Assembly: GCF_000218785.1 (NCBI RefSeq)
Contig: NZ_AFPO01000020.1
Location: 124,001-188,000 of the forward strand
Length of the DNA stretch: 64,000 bases
Source: Idiomarina sp. A28L
Lineage (GTDB): Bacteria > Pseudomonadota > Gammaproteobacteria > Enterobacterales > Alteromonadaceae
Direction of reading: 5' to 3'
The notes under the pieces are model-generated. The model did not search any database, was not told the DNA's origin, and saw only the letters and a list, made by a program, of their open reading frames with translations. The position numbers and the translations under genes are program-made. Below, piece after piece: positions 54,332 through 63,766 of the stretch (position 1 is the first letter of the stretch; every line of letters begins with the position of its first letter).

Positions 54332-55557
54332 GATTTATCCTGTCGATATTTCTTAAGTTCTTCACGCAACACCATCGCCTGATGCACCTCATCTGGCCCA
54401 TCGGCTAAACGCAAAGCGCGCGCTACCGCGTAAAAAGCGGTGAGCATGTAATCATGGCTCAAGCCGCCGCCACCGTGTATTTGAATTGCATCATCAACCA
54501 CATTTTGTAATACCGTTGGCACCACTGCTTTAATACCGGCTATCTCACTCGCTGCTGCGCGCACGCCTGCCGAATCAATTACTCCCGCAGTATACATGGT
54601 ATAAAGCCGCGCTTGGTCGATTGCCATTCTGTGTTTCGCCACGCGTGTGCCATTATCACCGAGCTTCAGCAGCGGCTGGCCAAAGGCAACCCGGCTCATG
54701 CCACGGGTAATCATGAGCTCGAGCGAGCGTTCAGCCGCACCTAAAGCCCGCATGCAATGGTGTATGCGCCCGGGGCCTAACCGCCCTTGCGCAATCGCAA
54801 ACCCAGCACCTAACTTACCTATTACATTACTTTTCGGCACCCGCACATTATTGAAGGTTACTTCGCCATGGCCATAGGGTGCATCGTAATCACCAAAAAC
54901 ACTCAGCATACGCTCAATGTTCACACCCTTAGCATCCAAAGGAACTAACACCATACTATGGCGTTGGTGGCGATCTCCATCAGGATCAGTTAACCCCATT
55001 ACGATCGCTACCTTCGCTTTCGGATGGCCAAGGCCAGTTGTCCACCATTTACGCCCGGTAATCACCACTTCATCGCCATCAGCAACAATTCTAGTTTCCA
55101 TATTAGTGGCGTCTGAAGAGGCTACTTGTGGCTCTGTCATAGCAAACACCGAACGAATTTCTCCGCGCAATAAAGGCGCAAGCCAAGTTTCTTTCTGTGC
55201 TTCCGTACCGAAATGGTAAAGCACTTCCATGTTTCCGGTATCCGGCGCATTACAATTAAATATCTCAGGCGCAATAATGCTTCGCCCCATTTCTTCCGCT
55301 AGCGGCGCATATTCGCTGGTAGAGAGCCCCGCGGCCAAATCTGCATCGGGCAAAAATAAATTCCATAAACCTTCCGCTTTTGCCTTCTCTTGCAAAGCTT
55401 CAATTTTCGAGGGAACCTGCCACTCACGCCAATTCGGGTGCCCATGCTTGCGAGTTAACTCGGCTAAAATTTCGGCTTCAACCGGATACACATGCGCTTT
55501 CATAAAAGCTTTTAAGCGGCTCAGATATTGCTGCGAGCGTTCTGATAATCCAAACAT
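54328..55557 (-). CDS. Acyl-CoA dehydrogenase, ACAD10/11 or LvaC-like
   Basis: 409 residues. FAMTEPQVASSDATNMETRI, GRKWWTTGLGHPKAKVAIVM, QGRLGPGRIHHCMRALGAAE and ALRLADGPDEVHQAMVLREE match the ACAD domain of ACAD10/11. In that group the flavoprotein removes phosphate from a 4-phosphoacyl-CoA to leave an enoyl-CoA rather than carrying out ordinary oxidation. It is the first gene of a tight minus-strand operon (kinase, phosphatase, SDR) and divergent from a LysR regulator. Confidence 0.9.
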   Translation of the reverse strand: MFGLSERSQQYLSRLKAFMKAHVYPVEAEILAELTRKHGHPNWREWQVPSKIEALQEKAKAEGLWNLFLPDADLAAGLSTSEYAPLAEEMGRSIIAPEIFNCNAPDTGNMEVLYHFGTEAQKETWLAPLLRGEIRSVFAMTEPQVASSDATNMETRIVADGDEVVITGRKWWTTGLGHPKAKVAIVMGLTDPDGDRHQRHSMVLVPLDAKGVNIERMLSVFGDYDAPYGHGEVTFNNVRVPKSNVIGKLGAGFAIAQGRLGPGRIHHCMRALGAAERSLELMITRGMSRVAFGQPLLKLGDNGTRVAKHRMAIDQARLYTMYTAGVIDSAGVRAAASEIAGIKAVVPTVLQNVVDDAIQIHGGGGLSHDYMLTAFYAVARALRLADGPDEVHQAMVLREELKKYRQDKS

Positions 55558-55637
55558 GGCAATTCTCCTAAAAATAAGTGGCTACATCCTACGAATTTTC
55601 TTAACATGAATGAAGTGAAAGTTATTAAAGGCCTAAC

Positions 55638-56558
55638 ATGAATCAAATTCACTCTAATTTACTCAGCAAGATAGATTTAAACCTATTGCGCGTTTTGGTG
55701 GCCATTCATCGTGAACGCCAACTCGCGCGCGCAGCAACAGAGCTCTCATTAACGCCTTCAGCTATTAGCCATGCGCTGAGGCGATTGCGCGATATCTTTG
55801 ATGATGAATTATTTGTTCGCCGAGGCCGTTACTTGCAACCTACAGCCTTGTGCGAGAAGCTAGCACCAGAGCTAAATGAAGTGTTGGCGCGCATGCAGGG
55901 GCTTATCAGCCGAGGCGTAAACTTCAGCCCAGCCACTACTCAACGTATATTCCGCATCGGCATTCCAGAAGCTATTGAAGCGGAGCTTTATCCTCGTTTA
56001 TTCCAACACTTACAAAATTTCGCACCCAATGCGAAATTTGAGAGCCTAGCAGTGCCACATTCACAGGTGGGCGATTATTTGTTAAATCGGCAAGCCGATG
56101 TGGTAATTGATGTGGCAATTACTGCGCGTGCGCCTGTGATGCAAAAACCGCTGTTAAAAGAACCGTTTGCAGTGCTAACTCGAGAGCATGATAAGCACCA
56201 ACTCACACAAGAGCGTTACCTAACGAGCAAGCACATTGCCGTGTCTACCCGCTCTCGAGGCTCTGTTCTCGAAGATCTCCTATTAAAGGAACTAGGTATA
56301 GAACGCGATATACAAGCGCGAGTGCAAAGTTATCAAACTGCAGCACAACTGGTGAGCCAAACCGGTGCATTACTTACCCTACCCGAACGCATAGCCAAGC
56401 GCATGGTAACTCAGTATTCCTTGCGTTGTTGGCCCATGCCGATCGATGTACCAGCAACTCGCTTGCAACTCTACTGGCATTCAGCCTATCAGAACGATCC
56501 GGCACTGAGCTGGTTGTTGGCGAATCTAGAACTCGGCTTCCACAAACAAATCAGCTAA
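55638..56558 (+). CDS. LysR-family regulator divergent from the acyl-CoA dehydrogenase operon
   Basis: 306 residues. HTH: LLRVLVAIHRERQLARAATE, then LTPSAISHALRRLRDIFDD and LFVRRGRYLQPTALC. The effector domain follows from about residue 90. It starts 80 bp from the divergent acyl-CoA dehydrogenase gene, implying control of that operon. The effector is unknown. ATG preceded by AAAGG nine bases upstream. Confidence 0.93.
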   Translation: MNQIHSNLLSKIDLNLLRVLVAIHRERQLARAATELSLTPSAISHALRRLRDIFDDELFVRRGRYLQPTALCEKLAPELNEVLARMQGLISRGVNFSPATTQRIFRIGIPEAIEAELYPRLFQHLQNFAPNAKFESLAVPHSQVGDYLLNRQADVVIDVAITARAPVMQKPLLKEPFAVLTREHDKHQLTQERYLTSKHIAVSTRSRGSVLEDLLLKELGIERDIQARVQSYQTAAQLVSQTGALLTLPERIAKRMVTQYSLRCWPMPIDVPATRLQLYWHSAYQNDPALSWLLANLELGFHKQIS

Positions 56559-56938
56559 AACACATTTGGTTACATTTTTCGCTTTCAAAATGGCATCGTG
56601 AGGGCCACGAAGACGCCAGAGCCTTATCGCGGCAGTTAGTGGCTGAGATCGATCGAAGCGCACGCGCAAGTGAAGAGCTCGATAGTGATACCACAGCCAT
56701 CGCTGATAGATTACACACATCTGCCAACATGGAGCGAATTGAGGTTACGCCTCTTTCTTTTGGCAAAACGCACTCGGCAATTTCTGCGGTTACCTTTGAA
56801 ATGGACCGCACATTCAACCGTGGTGGTTTGTCGCGTATCAGAACCCAAGTCTGTGGCTTTGAAACAGGTTGTGTAAGCGTGCGGCCAGATTCGCGGCATT
56901 CAAGTTTGGTAGATATGCTTTCAGAACCAGGCAATTAA
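56559..56938 (+). other. Gene-poor stretch with an unassigned open frame
   Basis: The 480-bp gap between the LysR gene and sucD holds one open frame on the plus strand, ending at 56938, and one on the minus strand (56551-56934). Both have no recognisable motif. The plus frame has no binding site, its only early ATG lies inside the LysR gene (56426), and its product shows no family resemblance I know. It could be a decayed remnant or plain spacer. The minus frame has Ser- and Arg-rich composition typical of chance frames. Only the terminator at 56964 is clear. Confidence 0.3.
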
Positions 56939-56963
56939 TTAAATGCTAGTTCAACCAGCATAA

Positions 56964-56991
56964 AAAAACGCTTCCCGGGGGAAGCGTTTTT
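56964..56991. terminator. Terminator of the suc operon
   Basis: A 12-bp perfect stem AAAAACGCTTCC/GGAAGCGTTTTT with a short CGGG loop, 49 bases past the sucD stop. T-runs on both sides make it bidirectional. Confidence 0.92.
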
Positions 56992-57039
56992 ATTTGGTGC
57001 ACCTTTTTTAAAAGGCATTGGCTTAGCAATAAATGCTAA

Positions 57040-57912
57040 TTACCAACCTGTTTTCTCGCGTAATGCTTTGCCGATATCAGCAAGGCTACGAACAGTTTTC
57101 ACACCTGCAGCTTCAAGCGCAGCAAATTTCTCATCAGCCGTACCTTTACCGCCAGAGATAATAGCACCGGCGTGGCCCATGCGCTTGCCTGGAGGAGCAG
57201 TTACGCCTGCAATGTAAGAAACAACTGGCTTAGTTACATTGTTTTTAATGTACTCAGCAGCTTCTTCTTCAGCAGTACCACCAATTTCACCAATCATCAC
57301 GATTGCTTCAGTTGCTGGATCTTTTTCGAACATCTCAAGGATATCGATAAAGTTAGAGCCTGGAATTGGATCGCCACCAATACCAACACAGCTTGATTGG
57401 CCAAAACCTTCATCTGTAGTTTGCTTAACTGCTTCGTAAGTAAGGGTACCAGAACGTGAAACAATACCTACTTTACCTGGCTTGTGAATGTGGCCCGGCA
57501 TGATACCGATTTTACATTCGCCTGGCGTGATAACACCTGGGCAGTTAGGGCCGATCATACGAACGCCCTTGTGCGTAAGGTATTCTTTCACGTAAAGCAT
57601 ATCAATTGTTGGGATACCTTCAGTAATACATACAATCAGTTCGATACCTGCATCAGCAGCTTCGATGATTGAATCTTTACAGAAAGGAGCTGGTACATAG
57701 ATAACTGATGCAGTTGCACCCGTTTCAGCTACCGCTTCTTTTACCGTGTTAAATACAGGTAAACCTAAATGCGTTTGACCGCCTTTACCCGGAGTTACAC
57801 CGCCAACCATTTTTGTTCCATACGCAATTGCTTGCTCAGAGTGGAACGTGCCTTGGCCGCCAGTGAAACCCTGACAGATTACTTTGGTGTCTTTATTAAT
57901 CAGGATGCTCAT
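57040..57912 (-). CDS. sucD: Succinyl-CoA synthetase alpha subunit
   Basis: 290 residues, as in E. coli SucD (289). [20 protein letters not shown] binds CoA, ERMGHAGA-type [18 protein letters not shown] holds the phosphorylated His, and [20 protein letters not shown] is conserved. It works with SucC to make ATP or GTP from succinyl-CoA. Its ATG overlaps the sucC stop by one base (TAATG). Confidence 0.98.
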   Translation of the reverse strand: MSILINKDTKVICQGFTGGQGTFHSEQAIAYGTKMVGGVTPGKGGQTHLGLPVFNTVKEAVAETGATASVIYVPAPFCKDSIIEAADAGIELIVCITEGIPTIDMLYVKEYLTHKGVRMIGPNCPGVITPGECKIGIMPGHIHKPGKVGIVSRSGTLTYEAVKQTTDEGFGQSSCVGIGGDPIPGSNFIDILEMFEKDPATEAIVMIGEIGGTAEEEAAEYIKNNVTKPVVSYIAGVTAPPGKRMGHAGAIISGGKGTADEKFAALEAAGVKTVRSLADIGKALREKTGW

Positions 57913-59081
57913 TATTGACCTCCAGCTGCTGCAGCTACAACTTTCTGAGCTGCGTCAGATAAGCTGGTAGCAGCTTCAATGTTCAAACCGCTTTCCGCTA
58001 GCTTCTGTGTACCTAGCTCTGCATTGTTACCTTCTAGGCGAACAACAACTGGTACTTTCACGCCAACTTCTTCAACAGCACCAATGATACCTTCTGCGAT
58101 CATATCGCAACGAACGATACCACCGAAGATGTTCACGAATACGGCTTTTACATTTTCATCAGATAAGATGATTTTGAACGCTTCAGAAACACGTTCTTTA
58201 GTAGCCCCGCCACCAACATCTAAGAAGTTAGCTGGCTCGCCACCGCTCAATTTCACGATATCCATGGTGCCCATTGCTAGACCAGCACCATTAACCATAC
58301 AACCGATGTTGCCATCAAGTGCTACATAGTTAAGCTCGAATTTAGCTGCGTGTGCTTCGCGCGAATCTTCTTGCGAAGGATCGTGCATTTCTTTAATTTT
58401 TGGCTGACGGTAAATCGCGTTGCTATCGATGTTAATTTTGCCATCTAAACAGTGCAAATTGCCTTCTTCGGTGATTACCAACGGGTTAATTTCTAACAGT
58501 GCAAAATCGTACTGTTCGAACATTTTCGCTAGGCCCATGAAGATCTTAGTGAACTGCTTCACTTGCTCTGGGTTCAGGCCTAGTTGGAATGCTAAATCCC
58601 GGCCTTGGAAAGGCTGTGGGCCAACAGTCGGGTCGATAATTGCTTTTAGAATTTTCTCTGGAGTTTCTTCTGCAACCGTTTCAATTTCCACGCCGCCTTC
58701 AGTAGAGGCCATGAAAACAATTTTACGAGTTGCACGGTCAACCACAGCACCAAGATAAAGTTCTTTATCAATATCGGTAAGGCTTTCAACCAAGATTTTT
58801 GCAACCGGTTGGCCTTTGGCGTCTGTTTGATAAGTTACTAGGTTTTTGCCAACCCAGTTGTCTGCGAATGCGCGTACTTCATCTAGGGAAGAAACTAGCT
58901 TTACACCACCAGCTTTACCACGTCCACCTGCGTGAACCTGACATTTAACTACCCATTTATCGCCGCCAATTTTCTTGGCTGCTTCTACGGCTTCATCAGC
59001 AGTGTCTACCGCGTATCCTTCAGATACTGGTAATCCAAACTCTCTGAAAAGCTGTTTTGCTTGATACTCATGCAAATTCAT
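57912..59081 (-). CDS. sucC: Succinyl-CoA synthetase beta subunit
   Basis: 389 residues (E. coli 388). [20 protein letters not shown], the ATP-grasp loop [18 protein letters not shown], and [18 protein letters not shown] are hallmarks. The gene lies 131 bp after sucB, a gap with two hairpins, and is followed at once by sucD. Confidence 0.98.
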   Translation of the reverse strand: MNLHEYQAKQLFREFGLPVSEGYAVDTADEAVEAAKKIGGDKWVVKCQVHAGGRGKAGGVKLVSSLDEVRAFADNWVGKNLVTYQTDAKGQPVAKILVESLTDIDKELYLGAVVDRATRKIVFMASTEGGVEIETVAEETPEKILKAIIDPTVGPQPFQGRDLAFQLGLNPEQVKQFTKIFMGLAKMFEQYDFALLEINPLVITEEGNLHCLDGKINIDSNAIYRQPKIKEMHDPSQEDSREAHAAKFELNYVALDGNIGCMVNGAGLAMGTMDIVKLSGGEPANFLDVGGGATKERVSEAFKIILSDENVKAVFVNIFGGIVRCDMIAEGIIGAVEEVGVKVPVVVRLEGNNAELGTQKLAESGLNIEAATSLSDAAQKVVAAAAGGQ

Positions 59082-59112
59082 TATGCTTATTCCGTTTGTT
59101 CATTCAAAACGA

Positions 59113-59202
59113 AAGCAGCCGAGGCTGCTTACCCGAATTTTCGCGCGAGAGTATACATTTTTCCCGCTCAAAATGACAGCGGTAGCCCTAAATGGCTACC
59201 GC
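59113..59202 (-). other. Two intercistronic hairpins between sucB and sucC
   Basis: Stem AAGCAGCC/GGCTGCTT (59113-59130) and stem GCGGTAGCC/GGCTACCGC (59179-59202). Neither is followed by a strong T-run on the minus strand, so they look like mRNA processing or stabilising structures or leaky terminators that could set the sucAB to sucCD ratio. Confidence 0.6.
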
Positions 59203-59212
59203 CGAAGTGCCT

Positions 59213-60799
59213 TTAGATATCCAGCAATAAACGCTGAGGATCTTCTAGCAGGTTCTTAACGGTAACTAGGAAGCCTACCGATTCTTTACCGTCAACGATT
59301 CTGTGATCATAAGACATCGCCAGATACATCATTGGCAGAATTTCAACTTTGCCATCAACCGCCATTGGCCGATCTTGGATTTTGTGCATACCCAAAATTG
59401 CGCTTTGTGGTGGGTTTAAGATAGGCGTTGAAAGCAATGAACCAAACACACCACCGTTAGTGATTGTAAAGTTACCGCCTTGCATTTCATCCATAGTTAG
59501 CTTGCCATCGCGGCCTTTAATCGCTAACTCTTTGATGCCTGCTTCAATTTCAGCCAAGCTCAACTTATCGCAATCGCGTAACACAGGTGTTACCAAACCA
59601 CGAGGCGTTGAAACCGCAATGCTGACATCGAAGTAGTTGTGATAAACAATTTCATCACCATCGATCGATGCATTTACTTCAGGGAAGCGTTTTAATGCTT
59701 CAACAACTGCTTTCACGTAAAAAGACATGAAGCCTAGGCGAATGCCATGGCGCTCTTCAAATTCTTTTTGATACGTTTTGCGAAGGTCCATGATTGGTTT
59801 CATGTTCACTTCGTTGAACGTCGTTAACATTGCTGTTGAATTTTTCGCTTCAAGCAAACGCTTAGCAATGGTTTTGCGCAAACGGGTCATGGCTACACGT
59901 TTCTGTGTGCGATCACCGCTTACTGCAGCTGGCTTGCTTTCTGATTTAGCTTCAGATTTACTCTCAGATTTTTTATCACCGGCTGATTTCACGTGTTTTT
60001 CAACGTCTTCTTTAGTAATACGGCCATCTTTACCAGTACCTTTAACATCGCTTGCGCTTAAATCTTTCTCAGCAAGCAAACGGCGCACTGAAGGGCTTAC
60101 TGCATCGGAATCTTTATCTGAACCGCTATCGTTCGAGCTCTCTTTAGTGCTCGCAGATTTGCCTTCAGATTTAGCCTCGCCACCTTTGATGATTTTACCA
60201 ATCACATCTTTGGCACCAACGTTAGCGCCTTCATCGTGAATAATTTCACTAAGCACACCATCAGCTTCAGCTACAACTTCCAAAACAACTTTATCGGTTT
60301 CGATATCAACTAAGTTTTGATCACGGCTTACTTTATCACCGGCTTTTACATGCCAAGCTGCAATCGTTGCTTCTGATACTGATTCTGGCAACTCAGGAAC
60401 TTTAACCTCAATTTCTTCGCCAGAAGCATCTTCATCAGAGTTTTCTTCATCAGAGCTCTCTTCGTCTGAGCTTTTTTCTTCTGAAGAAGTATCTTCTTTA
60501 TCAGCGGCTGCTTCTTTCTTTGATTCTTCTTTATCATCAGAATCAGAGCTTTCGGAAGCATCACCTTCTTCAATACTGCCGATAACTTCTTTAGATTTCA
60601 CCGTAGCACCCTCTTCTGCAGAAATCTTACCGATCACGCCGTCGGCCTCTGCAACTACTTCGAGTACAACTTTATCGGTTTCGATATCTACCAGGTTTTG
60701 GTCACGGCTTACTTTATCGCCTTCCTTAACGTGCCAAGTTGCGATAGTGCCATCCGCTACGGATTCCGGTAATTCTGGTACTTTGATTTCAATCGCCAT
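59213..60799 (-). CDS. sucB: Dihydrolipoyl succinyltransferase (E2) with two lipoyl domains
   Basis: 528 residues, versus 405 in E. coli SucB. Two lipoyl domains at residues 1-77 and 130-206 share [20 protein letters not shown], with lipoyl Lys43 and Lys170. They are joined by a very acidic Ser/Asp/Glu linker (about 78-129). The E3-binding segment is near 234-270 ([20 protein letters not shown]) and the catalytic domain ends with [18 protein letters not shown]. It is the E2 core of 2-oxoglutarate dehydrogenase. It lies 16 bp after sucA. Confidence 0.97.
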   Translation of the reverse strand: MAIEIKVPELPESVADGTIATWHVKEGDKVSRDQNLVDIETDKVVLEVVAEADGVIGKISAEEGATVKSKEVIGSIEEGDASESSDSDDKEESKKEAAADKEDTSSEEKSSDEESSDEENSDEDASGEEIEVKVPELPESVSEATIAAWHVKAGDKVSRDQNLVDIETDKVVLEVVAEADGVLSEIIHDEGANVGAKDVIGKIIKGGEAKSEGKSASTKESSNDSGSDKDSDAVSPSVRRLLAEKDLSASDVKGTGKDGRITKEDVEKHVKSAGDKKSESKSEAKSESKPAAVSGDRTQKRVAMTRLRKTIAKRLLEAKNSTAMLTTFNEVNMKPIMDLRKTYQKEFEERHGIRLGFMSFYVKAVVEALKRFPEVNASIDGDEIVYHNYFDVSIAVSTPRGLVTPVLRDCDKLSLAEIEAGIKELAIKGRDGKLTMDEMQGGNFTITNGGVFGSLLSTPILNPPQSAILGMHKIQDRPMAVDGKVEILPMMYLAMSYDHRIVDGKESVGFLVTVKNLLEDPQRLLLDI

Positions 60800-60815
60800 G
60801 ATTTCATCTCACCTG

Positions 60816-63620
60816 TTAAATACTTAACGCTTCGTTAACGAGTTTTTCTTGCTGTTCTTTATGCACCGATGCGTATCCTACCGCTGGTGAAGCAGAAGCA
60901 GCCCGTCCGGCATACTGTAACTTACCACCATCAGGAATCGCTTCCCGGAAATGATGCTGGCTACAATACCAGGCGCCTTGGTTCTGTGGTTCTTCCTGAC
61001 ACCAAACAAACTCTTTCACATGTTGGTAATCTTTCAAAACCTCTGCCATCTCTTCATGCGGGAACGGGTAAAGCTGTTCTACCCGAATAATAGCCACATC
61101 AGTTTGCTCATTCTCACGGCGAGCAGACAACAGATCGTAGTAAACTTTACCACTACAGAACACGACGCGTTTTACTTTTTTCGAATCAAGGTCATCGATT
61201 TCACCGATAACATTTTGGTACTTACCAATTGCTAATTCATCCAAGCTCGATACTGCATCAGGATGGCGCAATAGCGATTTTGGTGTCATTACAATCAACG
61301 GGCGACGCACAGGGCGAAGCTGTTGACGGCGCAACATATTAAATACCTGAGCTGGAGTTGTAGGTACACAAACCGACCAGTTGTGATCAGCTGACAGCTG
61401 CAAGAACCGCTCTAACCGCGCTGAACTATGTTCAGGGCCTTGGCCTTCATAACCGTGTGGTAGCAATAGTGTTAACCCACACAAGCGGCCCCACTTTTGC
61501 TCACCCGAGCTTAGAAACTGATCGATAACAACCTGCGCTCCATTGGCGAAATCACCAAACTGCGCTTCCCAAATAACCATTGTATTTGGTTCAGCGGTTG
61601 CATAGCCGTATTCAAACGCCATTACTGCTTCTTCCGAAAGCACCGAATCATAGATTTCGATCGGCGCTTGATCTTTATCGATCGCAGTTAGCGGTAAAAA
61701 TGTGCCTGCATCTTTCTGGTTATGTAACACCGAGTGCCTATGGAAGAATGTACCTCGGCCACAATCTTGTCCGGTCATGCGAATACGATGCCCTTGCTTC
61801 ACAAGTGAAGCATACGCCAACGTTTCTGCCATACCCCAATCAAGCTTGCGCTCGCCTTTCGCCATTTTTGCGCGTTCTTCGTAAACCTTTCCAACGCGAG
61901 AGTTCAATTTAAACTCTTTCGGCACATGGCTTACTTTTTCTCCAAGCGCATGCAGTTCGTCTTTGGAAATGCTGGAATCGTAATCAACATCCCATTCATT
62001 CCCTACGAAAGGAGTCCAATCAACTGAATGCGCTTTCATTGGCCGCCACTCATCTACTACGCAATCACCTTTATCAAGGGCATCACGGTAATCAGCAACC
62101 AACTTTTTAATATGATCTTCATCAACCACTTTTTCATCAAGTAAACGCTTCGCGTAAATTTCCCGCGGAACTGGATGCTTTTTAATTTTCTGATACATCA
62201 GCGGTTGCGTTGCATTGGGCTCATCAGCCTCGTTATGGCCATGGCGGCGATAACATACTAAATCAATCACCACATCACGTTTGAACGTGTTGCGATAATC
62301 GATAGCTAGCTGAGATACAAATAGAACCGCTTCTGGGTCATCCGCATTCACATGAAATATCGGAGCCTGAACCATTTTAGCGATATCAGTACAATATTGT
62401 GTAGAGCGAGCATCTTCGCGTTTCGAAGTAGTAAAGCCAACTTGGTTGTTCACTACGATGCGAATGCTACCACCTACTTGATAAGCACGCGTTTTCGAAA
62501 GGTTGAAGGTTTCTTGCACAACACCTTGGCCCGCAATAGCCGCATCGCCATGAATAGTAATTGGCAGCGCTTGGCTACCATCTTTACAGCCACGGCGATC
62601 CATACGAGCGCGAACTGAACCAATAACTACTGGGTTAACGATTTCTAAGTGCGAAGGGTTGAAAGCCAGTGCCAAGTGAACATTGCCACCTTCAGTTTCA
62701 AAATCAGAAGAAAAGCCCATGTGATATTTTACATCACCGGCTTTATCTGTGGTGTTCTTACCGGCAAATTCATCAAACAACTCATTTGGGTGTTTGCCCA
62801 TCACGTTGATCAATAAATTTAAACGGCCACGGTGCGCCATACCAATCACAACTTCTTTCGCGCCATTAGCACCCGCTCGGCGAATTAAAGATTTCATTAA
62901 TGGAACAAGTGCATCACCACCTTCTAATGAAAAACGCTTAGCGCCCGGAAACTTTGAACCCAAATATTTTTCGAGGCCATCAGCGGCTATCAAATCTTTT
63001 AGTGTCTTCTTGCGCTCTTCTTCGGAAAACTTTGGTTTGCCGAGTTGTGATTCCAAGCGCTGTTGAATCCAACGTTTTTCTCCTGTATCAACGATGTGCA
63101 TATATTCAGCACCAATAGAACCACAATAAATGGCCTCTAAAGCTTGCTGAATATCTTTTAATTTGGCGGTATCTTTGCCGATCACTAAAGAGCCTACATT
63201 GAACTCGGTGTCCATGTCGTCTTTGGTGAGGCCATGAAACTGGGCATCAAGATCTTGCACGGTTTCTTGCTTCCATAACCCGAGAGGATCGAGCTGGGCG
63301 TGTTGGTGGCCCCGAAAGCGATAAGCATTAATTAGCTGTAATACGCGAACCTGTTTTTCTGCGATATCCGAATTAAGCGAGCCTGACCCCGCCTGTTTCA
63401 ACTTCTGTTTCGCAGCTTCACGGAATTGATCACGTACTTCACTATGTTTAACGTCGATAGCTGAGCCATCGCTAGGTAGGCTATCAAATAGCTCTCGCCA
63501 TTCCGAAGGTACTGCTTCGGCGTCGTCTAAATACAGCTCAAATAGTTCTTCTATGTAAGCTGCGTTTCCTCCAGAAAACTGCGAGGACTCAATCCAGGCT
63601 TGCATTGCGCCTTCTTGCAT
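60816..63620 (-). CDS. sucA: 2-oxoglutarate dehydrogenase E1
   Basis: 934 residues from the ATG at 63620 (E. coli 933). Start chosen because AAAGGA lies six to eight bases upstream; the GTG at 63635 is less likely. Motifs: MAHRGRLNLLINVMGK, FNPSHLEIVNPVVIGS, IHGDAAIAGQGVVQET (thiamine diphosphate region) and QDCGRGTFFHRHSVLHNQ. It decarboxylates 2-oxoglutarate. First gene of sucABCD, 150 bp after the end of sdhB, behind a terminator-like hairpin. Confidence 0.98.
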   Translation of the reverse strand: MQEGAMQAWIESSQFSGGNAAYIEELFELYLDDAEAVPSEWRELFDSLPSDGSAIDVKHSEVRDQFREAAKQKLKQAGSGSLNSDIAEKQVRVLQLINAYRFRGHQHAQLDPLGLWKQETVQDLDAQFHGLTKDDMDTEFNVGSLVIGKDTAKLKDIQQALEAIYCGSIGAEYMHIVDTGEKRWIQQRLESQLGKPKFSEEERKKTLKDLIAADGLEKYLGSKFPGAKRFSLEGGDALVPLMKSLIRRAGANGAKEVVIGMAHRGRLNLLINVMGKHPNELFDEFAGKNTTDKAGDVKYHMGFSSDFETEGGNVHLALAFNPSHLEIVNPVVIGSVRARMDRRGCKDGSQALPITIHGDAAIAGQGVVQETFNLSKTRAYQVGGSIRIVVNNQVGFTTSKREDARSTQYCTDIAKMVQAPIFHVNADDPEAVLFVSQLAIDYRNTFKRDVVIDLVCYRRHGHNEADEPNATQPLMYQKIKKHPVPREIYAKRLLDEKVVDEDHIKKLVADYRDALDKGDCVVDEWRPMKAHSVDWTPFVGNEWDVDYDSSISKDELHALGEKVSHVPKEFKLNSRVGKVYEERAKMAKGERKLDWGMAETLAYASLVKQGHRIRMTGQDCGRGTFFHRHSVLHNQKDAGTFLPLTAIDKDQAPIEIYDSVLSEEAVMAFEYGYATAEPNTMVIWEAQFGDFANGAQVVIDQFLSSGEQKWGRLCGLTLLLPHGYEGQGPEHSSARLERFLQLSADHNWSVCVPTTPAQVFNMLRRQQLRPVRRPLIVMTPKSLLRHPDAVSSLDELAIGKYQNVIGEIDDLDSKKVKRVVFCSGKVYYDLLSARRENEQTDVAIIRVEQLYPFPHEEMAEVLKDYQHVKEFVWCQEEPQNQGAWYCSQHHFREAIPDGGKLQYAGRAASASPAVGYASVHKEQQEKLVNEALSI

Positions 63621-63697
63621 TGCTTTTCCTTTCACTGGTTTGAACTGCGAAAAAACAGCAGATACGCGTTGATAAAAAAGGTTTCTTTTTTAAAAAA

Positions 63698-63723
63698 ATA
63701 GCCATCCGTAGCGGGATGGCTAT
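63698..63723 (-). terminator. Terminator between sdhB and sucA
   Basis: A 10-bp perfect stem ATAGCCATCC/GGATGGCTAT with a six-base loop and a run of seven T on the minus strand. It should end or attenuate the sdh transcript before sucA. Confidence 0.88.
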
Positions 63724-63766
63724 CTTTACAACTCACCACTACTATATCAGAAAACCTGCGGTTTCG

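Noticed and set aside
59778-60239. Plus-strand open frame of 153 codons
   Set aside because: Antisense to sucB; Ser/Leu-rich composition reflects the acidic and Lys-rich linker of the real gene.
59213-60799. Assembly duplication of the lipoyl domain
   Set aside because: The two copies differ at many silent positions and are joined by a unique linker.
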